From positions 1 through 46,873 of the forward strand of contig JAQGBZ010000448.1 in NCBI GenBank assembly GCA_034687125.1: 46,873 bases of DNA. Direction: 5' to 3'. Below, piece after piece: positions 32,382-43,458 of this stretch; the first letter of the stretch is position 1, and every line of letters starts with the position of its first letter. The position numbers and the translations under genes are program-made. The notes beneath the pieces were generated by a model. It was not told the DNA's origin. It was given only the letters and a program-made list of their open reading frames with translations, and ran no database searches. Source of the stretch: Neelides folsomi (Eukaryota > Arthropoda > Collembola > Neelipleona > Neelidae).

Positions 32382-33000
32382 TTATAGAATAACAATAATA
32401 ATAAACTCTAGTGTGAAAATCTGTTTCATATCTTTTTGCTTCACAATATAATATTCTTTTGTTGAAATTAAATCAATTAGGTTATTAAAATAATTCAATT
32501 CATTTGCATCGTCAATTATGTAAAATGTACTGGGGACAACATTATCTGCATTCGTTGAAATTAATTTATTTTTGTTGATTAAAAGTAATACTTCTAAACC
32601 ACCCAATAGAGAGAATTTTAGAGATTTTATCCAATCTATTGAGCAACGAAAGTTTATTCAAAAAATTAAATCTATTAAATAAACTCTGGTTGGATTTATT
32701 TATTATAAAAATTTGCTAAATTCTTTTTTCACCGTTCAATTCTTTTAATAGCTTAAGAATTTCATAGTCATTTCCATGCTTTGATATTGTTAATATGAAT
32801 GCTTTTGAATTTGAAAATGCTTTAGAAAGTCTTTTAATTTGTCTATTGATATTTATTCTGATTAGCTTAGTTTTATCATTTCCAAATAATAAATATAAGA
32901 TTAAATATGATCCAAAAAAATTTGAAAATAGTTATAAATATTTAAAATCAATCAGTATTTGCGATGTTATTTTAGTACAACAATTAATGGCTCAGTTTAG
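32382..33000 (-). pseudogene. Decayed open frame of unknown family
   Basis: Minus-strand frames read LIRININRQIKRLSKAFSNS and ISKHGNDYEILKLLKELNGE at about 32900-32720. A stop and a frame change follow, then LLINKNKLISTNADNVVPST and FYIIDDANELNYFNNLIDLI at 32600-32470. Residue use is protein-like, but stops interrupt it. I do not recognise the family; a transmembrane receptor remnant is only a guess. The plus-strand frame at 32795-33004 overlaps it and is probably a shadow. Confidence 0.3.
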
Positions 33001-33009
33001 GTAATTCTT

Positions 33010-33125
33010 ACACGGAGCCAGAAGGAAGAATCGCTGCAGGAAGACTCTCTTCAATTCAAGGACCCCGGGTACTGTCGTCTCGCCGTTACAGTGTGTATTG
33101 AGTTACGCCCGTAACAGGCCTACAA
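33010..33125 (-). mobile_element. GC-rich LTR-like fragment
   Basis: A patch of about 115 bp that is strikingly GC-rich for this region. Read on the minus strand it begins TGTTACGGGCGTAACTCAAT near 33117 and contains CGGCGAGACGACAGTACCCG. A TGTTAC start and this composition are common in LTR ends of Metaviridae-type elements. There is no second LTR or coding region, so it is a tentative solo fragment. Confidence 0.3.
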
Positions 33126-33129
33126 ATTT

Positions 33130-34350
33130 TTACTAAATTCGATTAAATAAATTAGACATAGTTCTTTTTAAAATCTCTCTCTATTCAATTAACCGATCAT
33201 CCGCGTATCCTTTGACCAGTCACATACTTTCTTATCACCCTATTACAAAATCATTTGGGAATACTCTTTATTGGTTAAGATTTAATATAAAATTCTGTAA
33301 ATTTTTCCGAGAATATTACTCTAATAAAAATAAATCCAGGTTAACAAACATTTAATAATTATTAATAGTTAATATACATTTTTATTAATTGGTGAAATTA
33401 ATTTTTTGAATTTTATTTTTTTAATAATTTAAAGAAGATTAAACGATTTGTATTTATGTAGTAACAAGTGTTATATAGTCAAATGGAAGAGAAATAAAAT
33501 GGATTAGTTTTTTTCATTTCGTTTTATATTCTAGAAATTTTATTGTTAATTTGTAACAGATATTTTCAATCTTTTGACTTTCAGGCTTTGTATTTCAATA
33601 AGTGTTTTTTTGAATTAAATTATGAAATAAATATATAGTAAATTACTAATAATATTGCTAATAGTAATATTATTCTATTAACATTAAAATAAGTTATCTT
33701 TTAGATCTATACAATCCGTTATTAATTTAAAAAACACGGAAAGGCTGATCATACTGTGTTAGCATTGTTACTAACATGTTAGGATGGAATGGAATATTTT
33801 GTTATTTTACATATACTTAGTTGTATAGCCCTATTATGATTCCTTACTTAATGAATGGATTGTATAATCCAACACATGAATACTATAAAATGTACTTATA
33901 ATTTAATAAAAATAAGTAAATAATTTAATTTTTGTGCTTACAAATATAAATAGTAATTAATATTATACATATGTTTTAAATGAAATCTTAGGTAGTTATT
34001 TAATTATAATTAATTATTAATCTGATTTTGTCCTATAATTGACGTAGTGAGAAATAAAATAATTCTTACAAAAGCTGTAAAACCTGATTTACCACGAAAA
34101 GTTTCAACAACTTTCTGTGGGATTACAATGATATGCATGCATTCAGATAATGTCATTGGATAAAATTCATTCATAAAGGAGCTTAATAGTAAATTGTTTA
34201 TTTATATTATAGTTTTACACAATTTTTTTTATGTAAATGAGGTGTTACTATTATAATAATATTGTTCATTGTACATTAAATATAGTTTTTCAATTTTTTA
34301 AATGTGATACGATTAATTAAATTTAGTTATTTTTTCAAATTAATTTTGAT
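33130..34350. other. AT-rich spacer before the VMO-I genes
   Basis: No gene, repeat array or element is recognised. Proximal promoter motifs for the gene at 34351 are not distinct from the A/T background. Confidence 0.5.
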
Positions 34351-35975
34351 ATGTATTTGTTAAATTTTAAATTTGTATTATTCAATTTGAATTTTTTAAT
34401 TATTTTTGCTGAGCTCCAAAACGAGGATTGGGTTCTTCACGCCCCAAAAGAAAACCCAAATGGGATTTGGGGACCGTGGGAAAAGTGCAATCCTGGAGAG
34501 TTCGTTACAGGCCTGGCATTGAAAATACAAAAAGAGGAAAATCCACACTACGACGAATTTGGGATTTCAGGGCTGGAATTTTATTGCGGAAATCCAGGAG
34601 AAATAAATTTCCACACACTTCACAGCAGCATTGCAAAAGAAGGCCAATGGACAAAAAGCGTTTTCCCCTGCAAGGGATTCATCCAGGGATTTCAATTAGA
34701 AATCGACACAGATTTGGACAAAGAGGATTACGCGGGAGTTACAAATATTCGACTGTTTTGCACTGAAGGCAGAGTTTACGAACCGAAATCAAATTCCATT
34801 TATGGGGAATGGACAGAACCACAAATGTGTCGTAAAGGTCAAGCTATTTGTGGAATTCAAACAATGATCAAAAATCCAATTGAAAGTAAATTGAAATTAA
34901 ATAACTTTATTTTATTATTATTTTATATTTTAAGAGAAATTATAAATTTTACTAATTAAATTGTTTAAAAATATTTGTATTCAATTATTAATTATTTAAA
35001 GCGGGAGACCTCGTTGGAATAAATTCATTAAAAATGAAATGTTGTGAAATTTCCGATCAAGTGATTAATTGCTTTCCAAAGGACAATTGGGAAATTGTTT
35101 TCGAAGTCGACAACAGTCTCGGCTTTGTTCCAATCTCCTACACTTACACAAAGCAAATCGGAATGTCCAGAAAAGACGGGAAGAATTCTGGTAAAAAAGG
35201 AGATGCGACAGGTCAAGGAGAACAAGAATACAAACAAGAAAATAAAAGAGTTTTCTCAACAACATCATCCCCAGGAATGGTTTACAAAAATAAGAAAATT
35301 AAAAAAAATCCCCTGATTAATTTCAATGTTCCCGTTTCAAATAAAAAGCCAAATAAAAATTCCGGTCATTCTTCCAAAAACAAGCAAAAAGGTAGAAGCA
35401 GGAAAAATAAATTAAATAAAGGAAAAGCAAATAAAACTGATTTAGTGACTTCTTCCAAAGAATTGAATTCAGAAGGGAAATCCGATGAAAATTCACTAGA
35501 ATTAGCAAATTCAAATCACCAATTTGGAATTTCCGGTCTTTCAAATCGCCAAATCGGAATACCCAATCTTCCCCCTCCAATTGGCCCATCGCCGCCAGAT
35601 TCGTCCAATGACGGCAGAGACAACACGGAACGAATGGTTTATTTTTACCGCCAAAATTTAAAAATTTCCAAAACAACGGGATTCAATTGGATGACTGCTT
35701 CCGACGAAACTTTTTCTCCAATGAAATCCGCATATGTTGACATTAGCGTGGCTCCAGGTCATTATATTGCCGTTTATCAAGTTGTGGGGATTTGTGGGGA
35801 TTATTTTGTAAGGCCAGAGAAATTCTATCAAAATGGTTCTTACAACGATCCAGAGAAAAATAGAAGGGAAATTTCTTATTATGAATGGAGAAGTCTGTCG
35901 AAATTCACGAGAATTCTTGATAACATTTCATCAATGTATCAACACATGCTTAATATTGCAAAAGTATTTTGGTGA
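34351..35975 (+). CDS. Secreted VMO-I domain protein with C-terminal beta-rich domain, gene E (502 aa, 2 exons)
   Basis: Exon 1 is 34351-34885, exon 2 is 35002-35975 (GT-AG, phase 1), with a TGA stop. The signal-like N-terminus (MYLLNFKFVLFNLNFLIIFA) leads into a vitelline membrane outer layer protein I domain (about residues 25-195). Its three repeats are visible as IWGPWEKCNPGEFVTGLALK with ISGLEFYC, GQWTKSVFPCKGFIQGFQLE with GVTNIRLFC, and GEWTEPQMCRKGQAICGIQT with GINSLKMKCC. Then come FEVDNSLGFVPISYTYTKQI, a long K/N/S-rich basic spacer (about 240-390), and a conserved end, FNWMTASDETFSPMKSAYVD and APGHYIAVYQVVGICGDYFV. VMO-I is a beta-prism fold found in egg coats and secretions. The end domain is shared with gene F. 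It looks like a beta-sandwich, perhaps of aerolysin type, but this is unproven. The start codon is the first ATG of the open frame. Confidence 0.88.
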
Positions 35976-36915
35976 GATTTTTAAGATTTATATTTCATTT
36001 TAAGAAACAATTTTTTTAAACGTAAGTGTTTATTTTTATTGGTGAGCATTTATTTAATACATATGTATTAGTTTGTATAATTAATGTATATATTAAAATA
36101 TTTTTTATAATAATACATTAATAATTATTAATCAATTGATGAATAAAATTAAAATGTAAAATTATTCATTTGAATTAAATAATATAGTATTATATTTATT
36201 ACAAATTCAATATTTCAAAAATTTTAAATTTATGTGTCATTGTTTATCGATTCATAACAAATTTAAGAATGTAATATACTTTAATTCACTTAATTTACAA
36301 ATGTATCTCATATATGTAAACAATAGGTATTTAGGTTTCAAACATTAAGCTAAAAAACAGTTATTGTAAATCCCAATCTCCTCCAAATAATGAAGCTGTA
36401 TAATTACATGTTAATTTAAACCATCCACGGTCAAAAAGTTCAGTAAGGTGTTTCTTAATGACACTCGGCTAAGCAAGAAACTAATAATCCAAACATTAAT
36501 TTAATTCCATATAAAGTGGTTCTCAATTGTTGTTGAGTGAGTTTTGGGTGGTTCCGAGAGCGGCTCGGGTTTCGAATATAATTACCGTTTAAAACACTCT
36601 TCTTGTCTTTGTCACCTGTAAATTAACGGTTCTAACAAGAAAAACCGTTCGATTTTGTATTTCCACCTCCTTGAATTATTTTAGATCATCATGCATGGAA
36701 TTTAATCGGCCTTATAAAACGCATTCTTCCCATCACATGACAGACATTGAGTTGTAATCATTTATTGTCAACATATATATTATAGTTAATATCAAGTTTA
36801 AATACAAACGCAATGCATTATCAATCATGAGTTTAATTAAATTCCTTCTTGTCTGCATAAAGATTAATTCAAACTTCCAACAACCTCACGCTTCAACGGA
36901 GCGACTATTGGGAAA
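35976..36915. other. Spacer between the two VMO-I genes
   Basis: AT-rich. A short upstream frame at 36827-36931 (MSLIKFLLVCIKINSNFQQP to a stop) overlaps the start of gene F out of frame. No other gene is seen. GCATAAAG at about 36855 is the nearest TATA-like word to the ATG. Confidence 0.4.
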
Positions 36916-38808
36916 ATGGAAATTCGAATAATTTTAATATTCTTAATTTTAATCCATTTTAAATTCAAATACACAAATTGTGAAATTAAACAATATATTT
37001 TGCATGGGCCTTCAGAAGAAAAAGACTTGCCTGGCTTTTGGGGCCCTTGGGAAGAATGCGAACCAAACACGTACGTTATTGGGTTCAAAGTTAAAAGCGA
37101 AAATTCCCGGGTTTTGAGGAAGAACGAGGTCGAAAGCGGGGACACTTTTGGGCTTTCGGGCATCGAATTAATTTGTGGGATTGCGGGAAACTTAACTTAT
37201 TTGAAAAAAATCACAAGTAACGTTGCCGCGGAGGGGGAATGGTCGAGGGCTAAATTCTGCGAGGGATACGCGGTGGGATTTGAAGTTAAATTGGAAGATG
37301 AGAAAAAACAGAAGAAAGGAGATTTTGTTGGGGCAACAAATGTCCGAATGCAATGTTCGGCCCGGAGAGAAATAATTGAACATCATTTGGATTACCAGCC
37401 GGGCTTTTGGTCGGAGCCGGAATTGTGTTTAAGAAATCAAGCTGTATGTGGTTTAAGAACAAAAACAAAAATTGCTTTTGAAAATGGTAATAAATTATTT
37501 TTACTTTCAATTGTTATTGTTTATTGATTAAATTATTTATTGTAAAATTTCATAAATTACTATTTAACAATAATTTAAATAATGGCTAACAAGATGATTT
37601 ATACATTAGTTATTTAATCATAAGTTTAATTAAAATTATAAATTTACAATTATCTGTAGGTAATAATCAATTTCTCATTTCAATTTCTAATTTCTGATAA
37701 TTTTATTTATCTTTTAATTTGCTATTTATATTTACTTGATCTATTTAATAATTATTTTATTTTTTACGCAGAGGATCTTGTTGGATTGAGTTCTTTAAAA
37801 CTGAAATGTTGCAATTTAAACTTCCAGTCTGAAATTTGCATTCCCAGAGATGGATTGGAACTTTTATTCGATTACGACAACAGACTCGGCCTTCAGACTG
37901 TGACCTACAGTTATACCTTGACTGTTGGGGTTTCTCAATCAACTTCCGTCTCTGACTCAAAGCACAAAGACGTTGTTGGGAATGGGATGTTGGGAGTTGA
38001 ATACCAAGTTGGAAACGGCACAAGGGAAGTTCAAGGAAGGCGAAAAAGAAGTTTGAAGATTCCAAGAAAAATCAGAAACAAAAACAAAGACAGAATTCAA
38101 GATGATTTGAAAAACAACATTTATGAAAATATGCAATTCAATTTACGTCAAATGGGAAATCCGTTTCCGGTTCCTCCACCCGATCCAATTCCCCCTCCGA
38201 TAAATCCCGCACCCGCTCCTGCAATTCCACCCGGCACTTTTCCTATTCCGACACCACCAGTTGGGACAGTACCTGTACTGCCAATGCCACCAGGTGGAGC
38301 TGTGCCTGTGATGCCACCTGGCGGTGGTGGCGGGGCGCCAGTAATGCCGATGCCACCTGGGGCCGGAAATGCCACCCAGCCAGCCCAACCAGTTGTTTGC
38401 GCTCCAATGATGATGCCACCGGCCATTTTTAACCCATCGGTCAATACAGAAATGCTCAGGATTTACACGCTGAATGCTTATGGGACTTTGAGCACTGGCT
38501 ACAATTGGGGAACGAGCGGATCTAGCACGTGGAGTCCCGCACGAACAACAAAAGTTTCTGTTAACATTCCGCCAGGACATTCGATATCAATTTATCAAGT
38601 TGTGGGGGTTTGCGGGGATATTATCATAAGACCGGAAAAAATATTCCAAAATGGGACGTATTTAGAAGAGAAGGCAAGATCAGCGACAGAAGACAACAGT
38701 TGGGGAGGATTTCTTTATTTCAATAACTTTGTAAATCAAATGCCCTCAATTTTGAACGACTTTTTCAATGTTGGGAAAAAATTTGCAAAAATTATAAAAT
38801 TATTATGA
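36916..38808 (+). CDS. Secreted VMO-I domain protein with proline-rich linker and C-terminal beta-rich domain, gene F (535 aa, 2 exons)
   Basis: Exon 1 is 36916-37486, exon 2 is 37772-38808 (GT-AG, phase 1 at the same codon position as gene E). The signal peptide (MEIRIILIFLILIHFKFKYT) precedes a VMO-I domain: FWGPWEECEPNTYVIGFKVK with LSGIELIC, GEWSRAKFCEGYAVGFEVKL with GATNVRMQC, and FWSEPELCLRNQAVCGLRTK with GLSSLKLKCC. The next segment, FDYDNRLGLQTVTYSYTLTV, matches gene E. GRRKRS at about residue 280 is a candidate furin site. A proline/glycine/methionine-rich linker (PVPPPDPIPPP, PPGGGGGAPVMP) replaces the basic spacer of gene E. The shared end domain follows: YNWGTSGSSTWSPARTTKVS and PPGHSISIYQVVGVCGDIII. 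It is a tandem paralogue 0.9 kb after gene E. Likely secreted; target unknown. Confidence 0.9.
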
Positions 38809-40048
38809 TAGGGTTTAAAGACTAAATAGCATACGTTATAATATGTACGAGTGCATTATGGATTTATTGATTATAGATTGATTTAATTAAATAACTCGAT
38901 TTACTATTATTATCATGAATTATTTTATTATTCTATTGGCAAGTTATCTTTAATCGAGTTAATAGATTTTAGAGAAGAGGTAATAGTTTGTATTAAATTG
39001 AAAATTAAATTTGGACAATTTACAGTGTAATATATAATTCATATTAATTAAATGTTATTATTTATTCAATTCTATGTATTATAGTTTAATAAAGAATAAA
39101 AAAAATTTCATAATTTTATTTAAAAATGTATTTGAATTTTGGTCAATTTGAAACGATAGAAAATAATTTCAATAGGTTAGGTTAGATTAGGTTAGGTTTA
39201 GGAGAATTTCCCCTAGTTAAGCTCCTATCCGAGTCACTGGTGACTCGGAGTCACTCGGTGACAACTTAATTTGCATGGTGGCTGTAAAGCTTTTATTAAC
39301 TGTAAGTACATTATTTACTCGACCGTGTCAATTAAGTTATATTTTAAGGCTACCTTTTTTTGTAATGACAAACTTATATTTAAATCAATTTATATATGTT
39401 TATATTTCAATATTTTTAATCATGTTAATATCCAGTATATATATAATTATAATATTGATGTATAAGTTTATAATATCCCTTATAATTCATTTTAACTAGA
39501 AATTTGACAAATTTATTGATAAAATTCTCATGATTGTTATAGCTTATATAAACAATAATATAAATATACACATTATCTTATTAATATATATGACATGTTT
39601 GATTTTATATATTAGATTAGTTTAGGTTAGATTAGGTTTACTTGTTATATTTATTGTTTGATTTATAAATTCTCTAAATCAAACAAAACTATAAAACTCT
39701 GAATGCACATCTGTAAAAACCTAACTTTTTAAAAAAAGTTAAATTCCATGATATAAATCAACATAGTTTGATTTAATTGTTTAATTCACATATTATCTAA
39801 ATCAACCAAAAGTTTAAAACTCTGAATGCACATTTGTAAAAATCTAACTTTTTTTAATGTTTGATCGTTGGAGACGAGCCGGTTAAGTTTTATTTACTTG
39901 TATTAGAATAGGCTTATGATTATGTAATGAAAACATGCATATTTAATGATTGATCTATTACAAGATTGTCCAGATGAAATGAAATTTATAAGTTCAATAT
40001 TTCCTGAAGAATGTATTATTTATTTACAGAAATAATATTAAAATACTT
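38809..40048. other. AT-rich spacer with short telomere-like tract
   Basis: Holds a degenerate TTAGG tract at 39175-39205 and the word GAGTCACT repeated around 39233-39257 (GAGTCACTGGTGACTC is self-complementary). A direct repeat at 39674-39855 is listed separately. No gene is recognised. Confidence 0.5.
39674..39855. repeat. Direct repeat of about 58 bp, two copies 123 bp apart
   Basis: Copies at about 39674-39732 and 39797-39855 share AAATCAA followed by TAAAACTCTGAATGCACAT and TGTAAAAA(A/C)CTAACTTTTT. This is a local duplication or a two-unit satellite. Confidence 0.7.
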
Positions 40049-40156
40049 CTAATAAATACCCGCCACAGTAATCATCGATGTCCCTGGAGATGGAGGGTAC
40101 TTGTAACGGCGATAAAATTGAGATGAACGGTTTGAACTTCTTTCACTATTTGACAT
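40049..40156 (-). CDS. Small open frame or exon, 35 codons
   Basis: ATG at 40156 to TAG at 40049 encodes MSNSERSSNRSSQFYRRYKY then PPSPGTSMITVAGIY. The stretch is GC-richer than its surroundings and has Ser/Arg/Tyr/Pro-rich, protein-like composition. It may be a terminal exon or a tiny gene. There is no conserved motif and no identified upstream exon. Confidence 0.3.
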   Translation of the reverse strand: MSNSERSSNRSSQFYRRYKYPPSPGTSMITVAGIY

Positions 40157-40159
40157 AGT

Positions 40160-41026
40160 TGGATGGGAGAAAACTGTGATTAAAAATTTAATTTTAAAGG
40201 AGGAATGAAGAGAAAAAGCTTTGACGCCTTTGAGCCTGAAACTTTGAAATGGAATATGGAACTGCGACTTACAAATGTAGTTGCATAGAAGAAGAACAAA
40301 CCTATTTGTAGAATGAAAAACATTCTAGAAATCTTCCATGCCATGCTATGCGCATGCGGACAGAAAAGAGCATGAAAAATTGAGAAATACAATACACAGA
40401 TGTCTCTGGTTATTATTTAGATGTCTTCATGCGCATGCATTTGAAATATATACTTTCTGCTTCTGCTATGTTAAAATTTTACCAAAATTTTTAATGATTT
40501 AAAATTGGAAACGCGAAAATTATTGAGAATATTAATTGCTTATTTAATTTAATGGATTTATATAAAAAAATTAGCGTAGAGTAGTTTTGATCAATTAAAT
40601 AAACTCTTCGAACTGAATTTATTTCTGTGAATTTAAATTGAATATTTTATAATTTTTTTATATTTAATGAATTTAATGATTGGATATATTTTTAAATATT
40701 AAGCACGTTCTATAATAACCATAAAAGTTATGAGCATACACTATTTAAATTGATGGAAATTTTTTTTGAATTTCAATTATCTTACGTTCAAATTCAATTG
40801 ATAATAACAATCTCTCAATCACTTCAAAAACATTATTATAGATTCATATTTAATTAATGGCACCATTATTAATAATTTGATTTTTATGTATTTTTTAAAG
40901 AAATAATTGCTTAATATTGTTCCAATAAAAATTATTTAAGAAACTGTTGTTTTTTAAAAAAATATATAATTTTGTCAATTCTTGGAAATTGAAAATTTTA
41001 ATTAATAAAAACAATAGATTAATATT
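40160..41026. other. AT-rich spacer
   Basis: No gene supported. The minus frame at 40180-40392 is hydrophobic but has no coding support. GCGCATGC words recur at about 40348 and 40430. Confidence 0.35.
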
Positions 41027-41086
41027 TTGTATATTAAAAGCTCCGAAACTTTAAGCAAATTATTTTTTAAATTTATAATTACTAAA

Positions 41087-42526
41087 ATGAAATGGAAAAA
41101 TTTTTTTTACAAATTTTATATTTTGATAACCATATATTTAAAATTTTCGCAATCTTCAATAATATTATTTAAAACCCGTAATATTATAAACGTTTCATTA
41201 AATTTAGCTTCTCTTGGAGAGTGTTTAATAGAATTGGTTGGAGACGTCATTGAAAACAATAGTGAAGACGGAGAAATTTTCGAACATTATCTTTATTTAT
41301 TTATAAACTCTACTTTACTTTTGGAGAAATTCAGCAGAAATTTTAATGAAAATTGTTTCAATAAATCGATAAGATTTTATGATAAAAAATCTAATCGAAA
41401 TAAACATTTAAAATGTTCAGTCAAATTTCTGATTTTTTCTCCCCTTTCTGACTCTTATAACGATAATAAAATATATCGAAATAAGTATTTTAAAAGATAT
41501 TCTTCAAAACAAAAAAAGTATTATACTTCATTTCATCCATCATTTACTATTATTGCTTTTAGCTTATTTAGTGAAATAAAAGATTTACAGGAAATTGGAG
41601 ATACTATTGAATCATTAATAGGACAAAACACAATTACTAAATATCTGGCCTCAACTTACAATTACAATAACGGGACTTCAACGCTTTATCAATTTAAAAG
41701 TAGCGCCTTAATAAATATCAAATTAAATCTTTCTTTTGAGGAGTTAATTTACATCGAAGAACCTAGCAATTTTTTCAATTCTAACAATAAGAATTGCAAT
41801 TTGAAACAATTGGAAATTATTTGGAAAAATTCCATATCGGATCTTAAATATTTAACTATTCGTAAAGATTCAGAATCTCCCTCCCATCCTTGCAGAGTTC
41901 GGATAACTCGAAAAAGTGACCATGATAAGAGATTTAGCATGGATAACTGCATCAAAGAAGAAGCTGCGATTAGATTCAACACAAGCAGTAAAAATGCGAA
42001 ATTCATTATATATGACATGTTTTCTCCAATAAACATCAATTCTCGAGATTCCCAGAATTTAGTCAAAAATAATTATGAATCTTATTTAAGTATTCTCAAG
42101 TATTAAATATACAAAAGAACATGTTAAGAAATGGTATTATTATAACCTAATATATCTATTCTTTAATATAAATATTCGTCCTTTAACATTTTTGTTTGAT
42201 TTTCAGAATGGATTTTAATTATTGGTGATCGTTTGTCAATAAAGCATAATAATATTGAAGACTTTTGTTTGTTATACTCAAAATTGTTTGGACTTAAATT
42301 AAATAAAAATATTATTAAACAAGAGAATATGATCTATTTGGATTTGTATTATAATTTACTTCTCAAGTGGGCCAACAAAAGAGAAACTGGAATCTCAATA
42401 CATTTTGTATTAATAGAAATATTGCGACATGATTTAAAATGGACAATTTTCGTTGAATCGATTCCAGTAATAAATAATTTTATACTAATCCAAATATATA
42501 AAATATTATTATTAATACGCTTATAA
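41087..42526 (+). CDS. Unrecognised secreted or membrane protein, 2 exons, about 440 aa
   Basis: A long frame starts at ATG 41087 (an upstream in-frame ATG at 41027 would bury the signal sequence). It begins MKWKNFFYKFYILITIYLKF, a signal peptide or membrane anchor. Splicing 42089 to 42207 (GT-AG, phase 1) removes the stop at 42104 and continues KWILIIGDRLSIKHNN to a stop at 42526, giving 440 codons. Four asparagine-linked glycosylation-type sites (for example NVS, NST, NGT) and scattered cysteines suit an extracellular protein. Asn, Ile, Lys and Ser dominate, partly reflecting A/T bias. No domain is recognised. The extracellular part of a divergent chemoreceptor is conceivable, but no membrane pore follows within the window. 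Confidence 0.55.
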
Positions 42527-43160
42527 ATTTATCATATAAATATTTTAGAATGAATGGGCACCTAAAAGATCCAATGTTCAACTAATAAATGCGTTTATAT
42601 GTATTTTTGTAAATTATGGTGTTTACTTTGTATATTATAATATAATGATATTGTATATAATATTATTATTGTATTTTATATTATTTAAATTATTCAATCT
42701 AGGATTTGCTTTAAAATTAGATTCAATTATTTCAACACGCCACGTGCAATATACAGCCGCCTTCAGGTATATTCACATACCATTCCCACCCGTCATATAT
42801 ATGATCTTAACTTTTTTATATTTCATTTTATCTACTCATAATTTTAACTCAAGTTTACCTATTATATGAACTAATAAACAGCCAATTATTAGGCAAATCG
42901 ATTAACAAACAACTGAGTTAAAAATTGTATGGTGGGGAAAATATAAATTTTGGCGCTTCATGAGTATTCACATACTTGAGTCTTTATACAATTTATAATA
43001 GAAACGTTTGCAATCTATTGGTAGTTTTAAAACATAACAGTAAGTATATTTTTAATATATATTATATAAATACTATCATTATATAATATTATTTTTAATT
43101 AACATTATTTAAATTTTATTATATAATATTTTTTTAATTAATATTTTAACTTATTTAAAT
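42527..43160. other. Spacer and possible leader exon
   Basis: AT-rich. A GTAAGT donor at 43040 and AAATATAAATT at about 42940 could belong to a non-coding first exon of the gene ending at 43263. There is no supported coding sequence here. Confidence 0.3.
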
Positions 43161-43164
43161 ATAG

Positions 43165-43263
43165 GCAAAACTGGTGACAGAAGCTTACCGAGGACTCACC
43201 AATGTTGTGATCATCTCAAGTGATGAAGAATGGGAAAATCCCAAGAATGGAAAGAAAAAATAA
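43165..43263 (+). CDS. Orphan 3'-terminal exon (32 codons)
   Basis: After an AG acceptor at 43163-43164 a GC-richer open stretch encodes AKLVTEAYRGLTNVVIISSD then EEWENPKNGKKK and TAA. Composition contrasts sharply with the flanks, and an acceptor with a donor (43040) lies close upstream. The exon that would supply the start is not found: the stretch before 43040 has stops in the needed phase. It could be a real small gene with a distant first exon or an exon remnant. Confidence 0.4.
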   Translation, partial: AKLVTEAYRGLTNVVIISSDEEWENPKNGKKK

Positions 43264-43458
43264 TTTACACCTTCGTAAAATGTTATGGCAGAGCAAAATT
43301 TTGATTTTGTTGAGTTGAGAAAATATATGTTTGTGTTTTTTAATAATCAATATTGTGTTTAAATATTTTATTCAATTTATTCAAGTGTTAAATAATTTAA
43401 GGTATTCACGATTTTATTTGGAATTTAAGCTATTATAAGGCCAAAAGGTTTAATGGCA

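Noticed and set aside
38143..38580. Minus-strand Gly/Trp-rich frames opposite gene F
   Set aside because: Arise from the proline/glycine linker of gene F on the other strand; no independent support.
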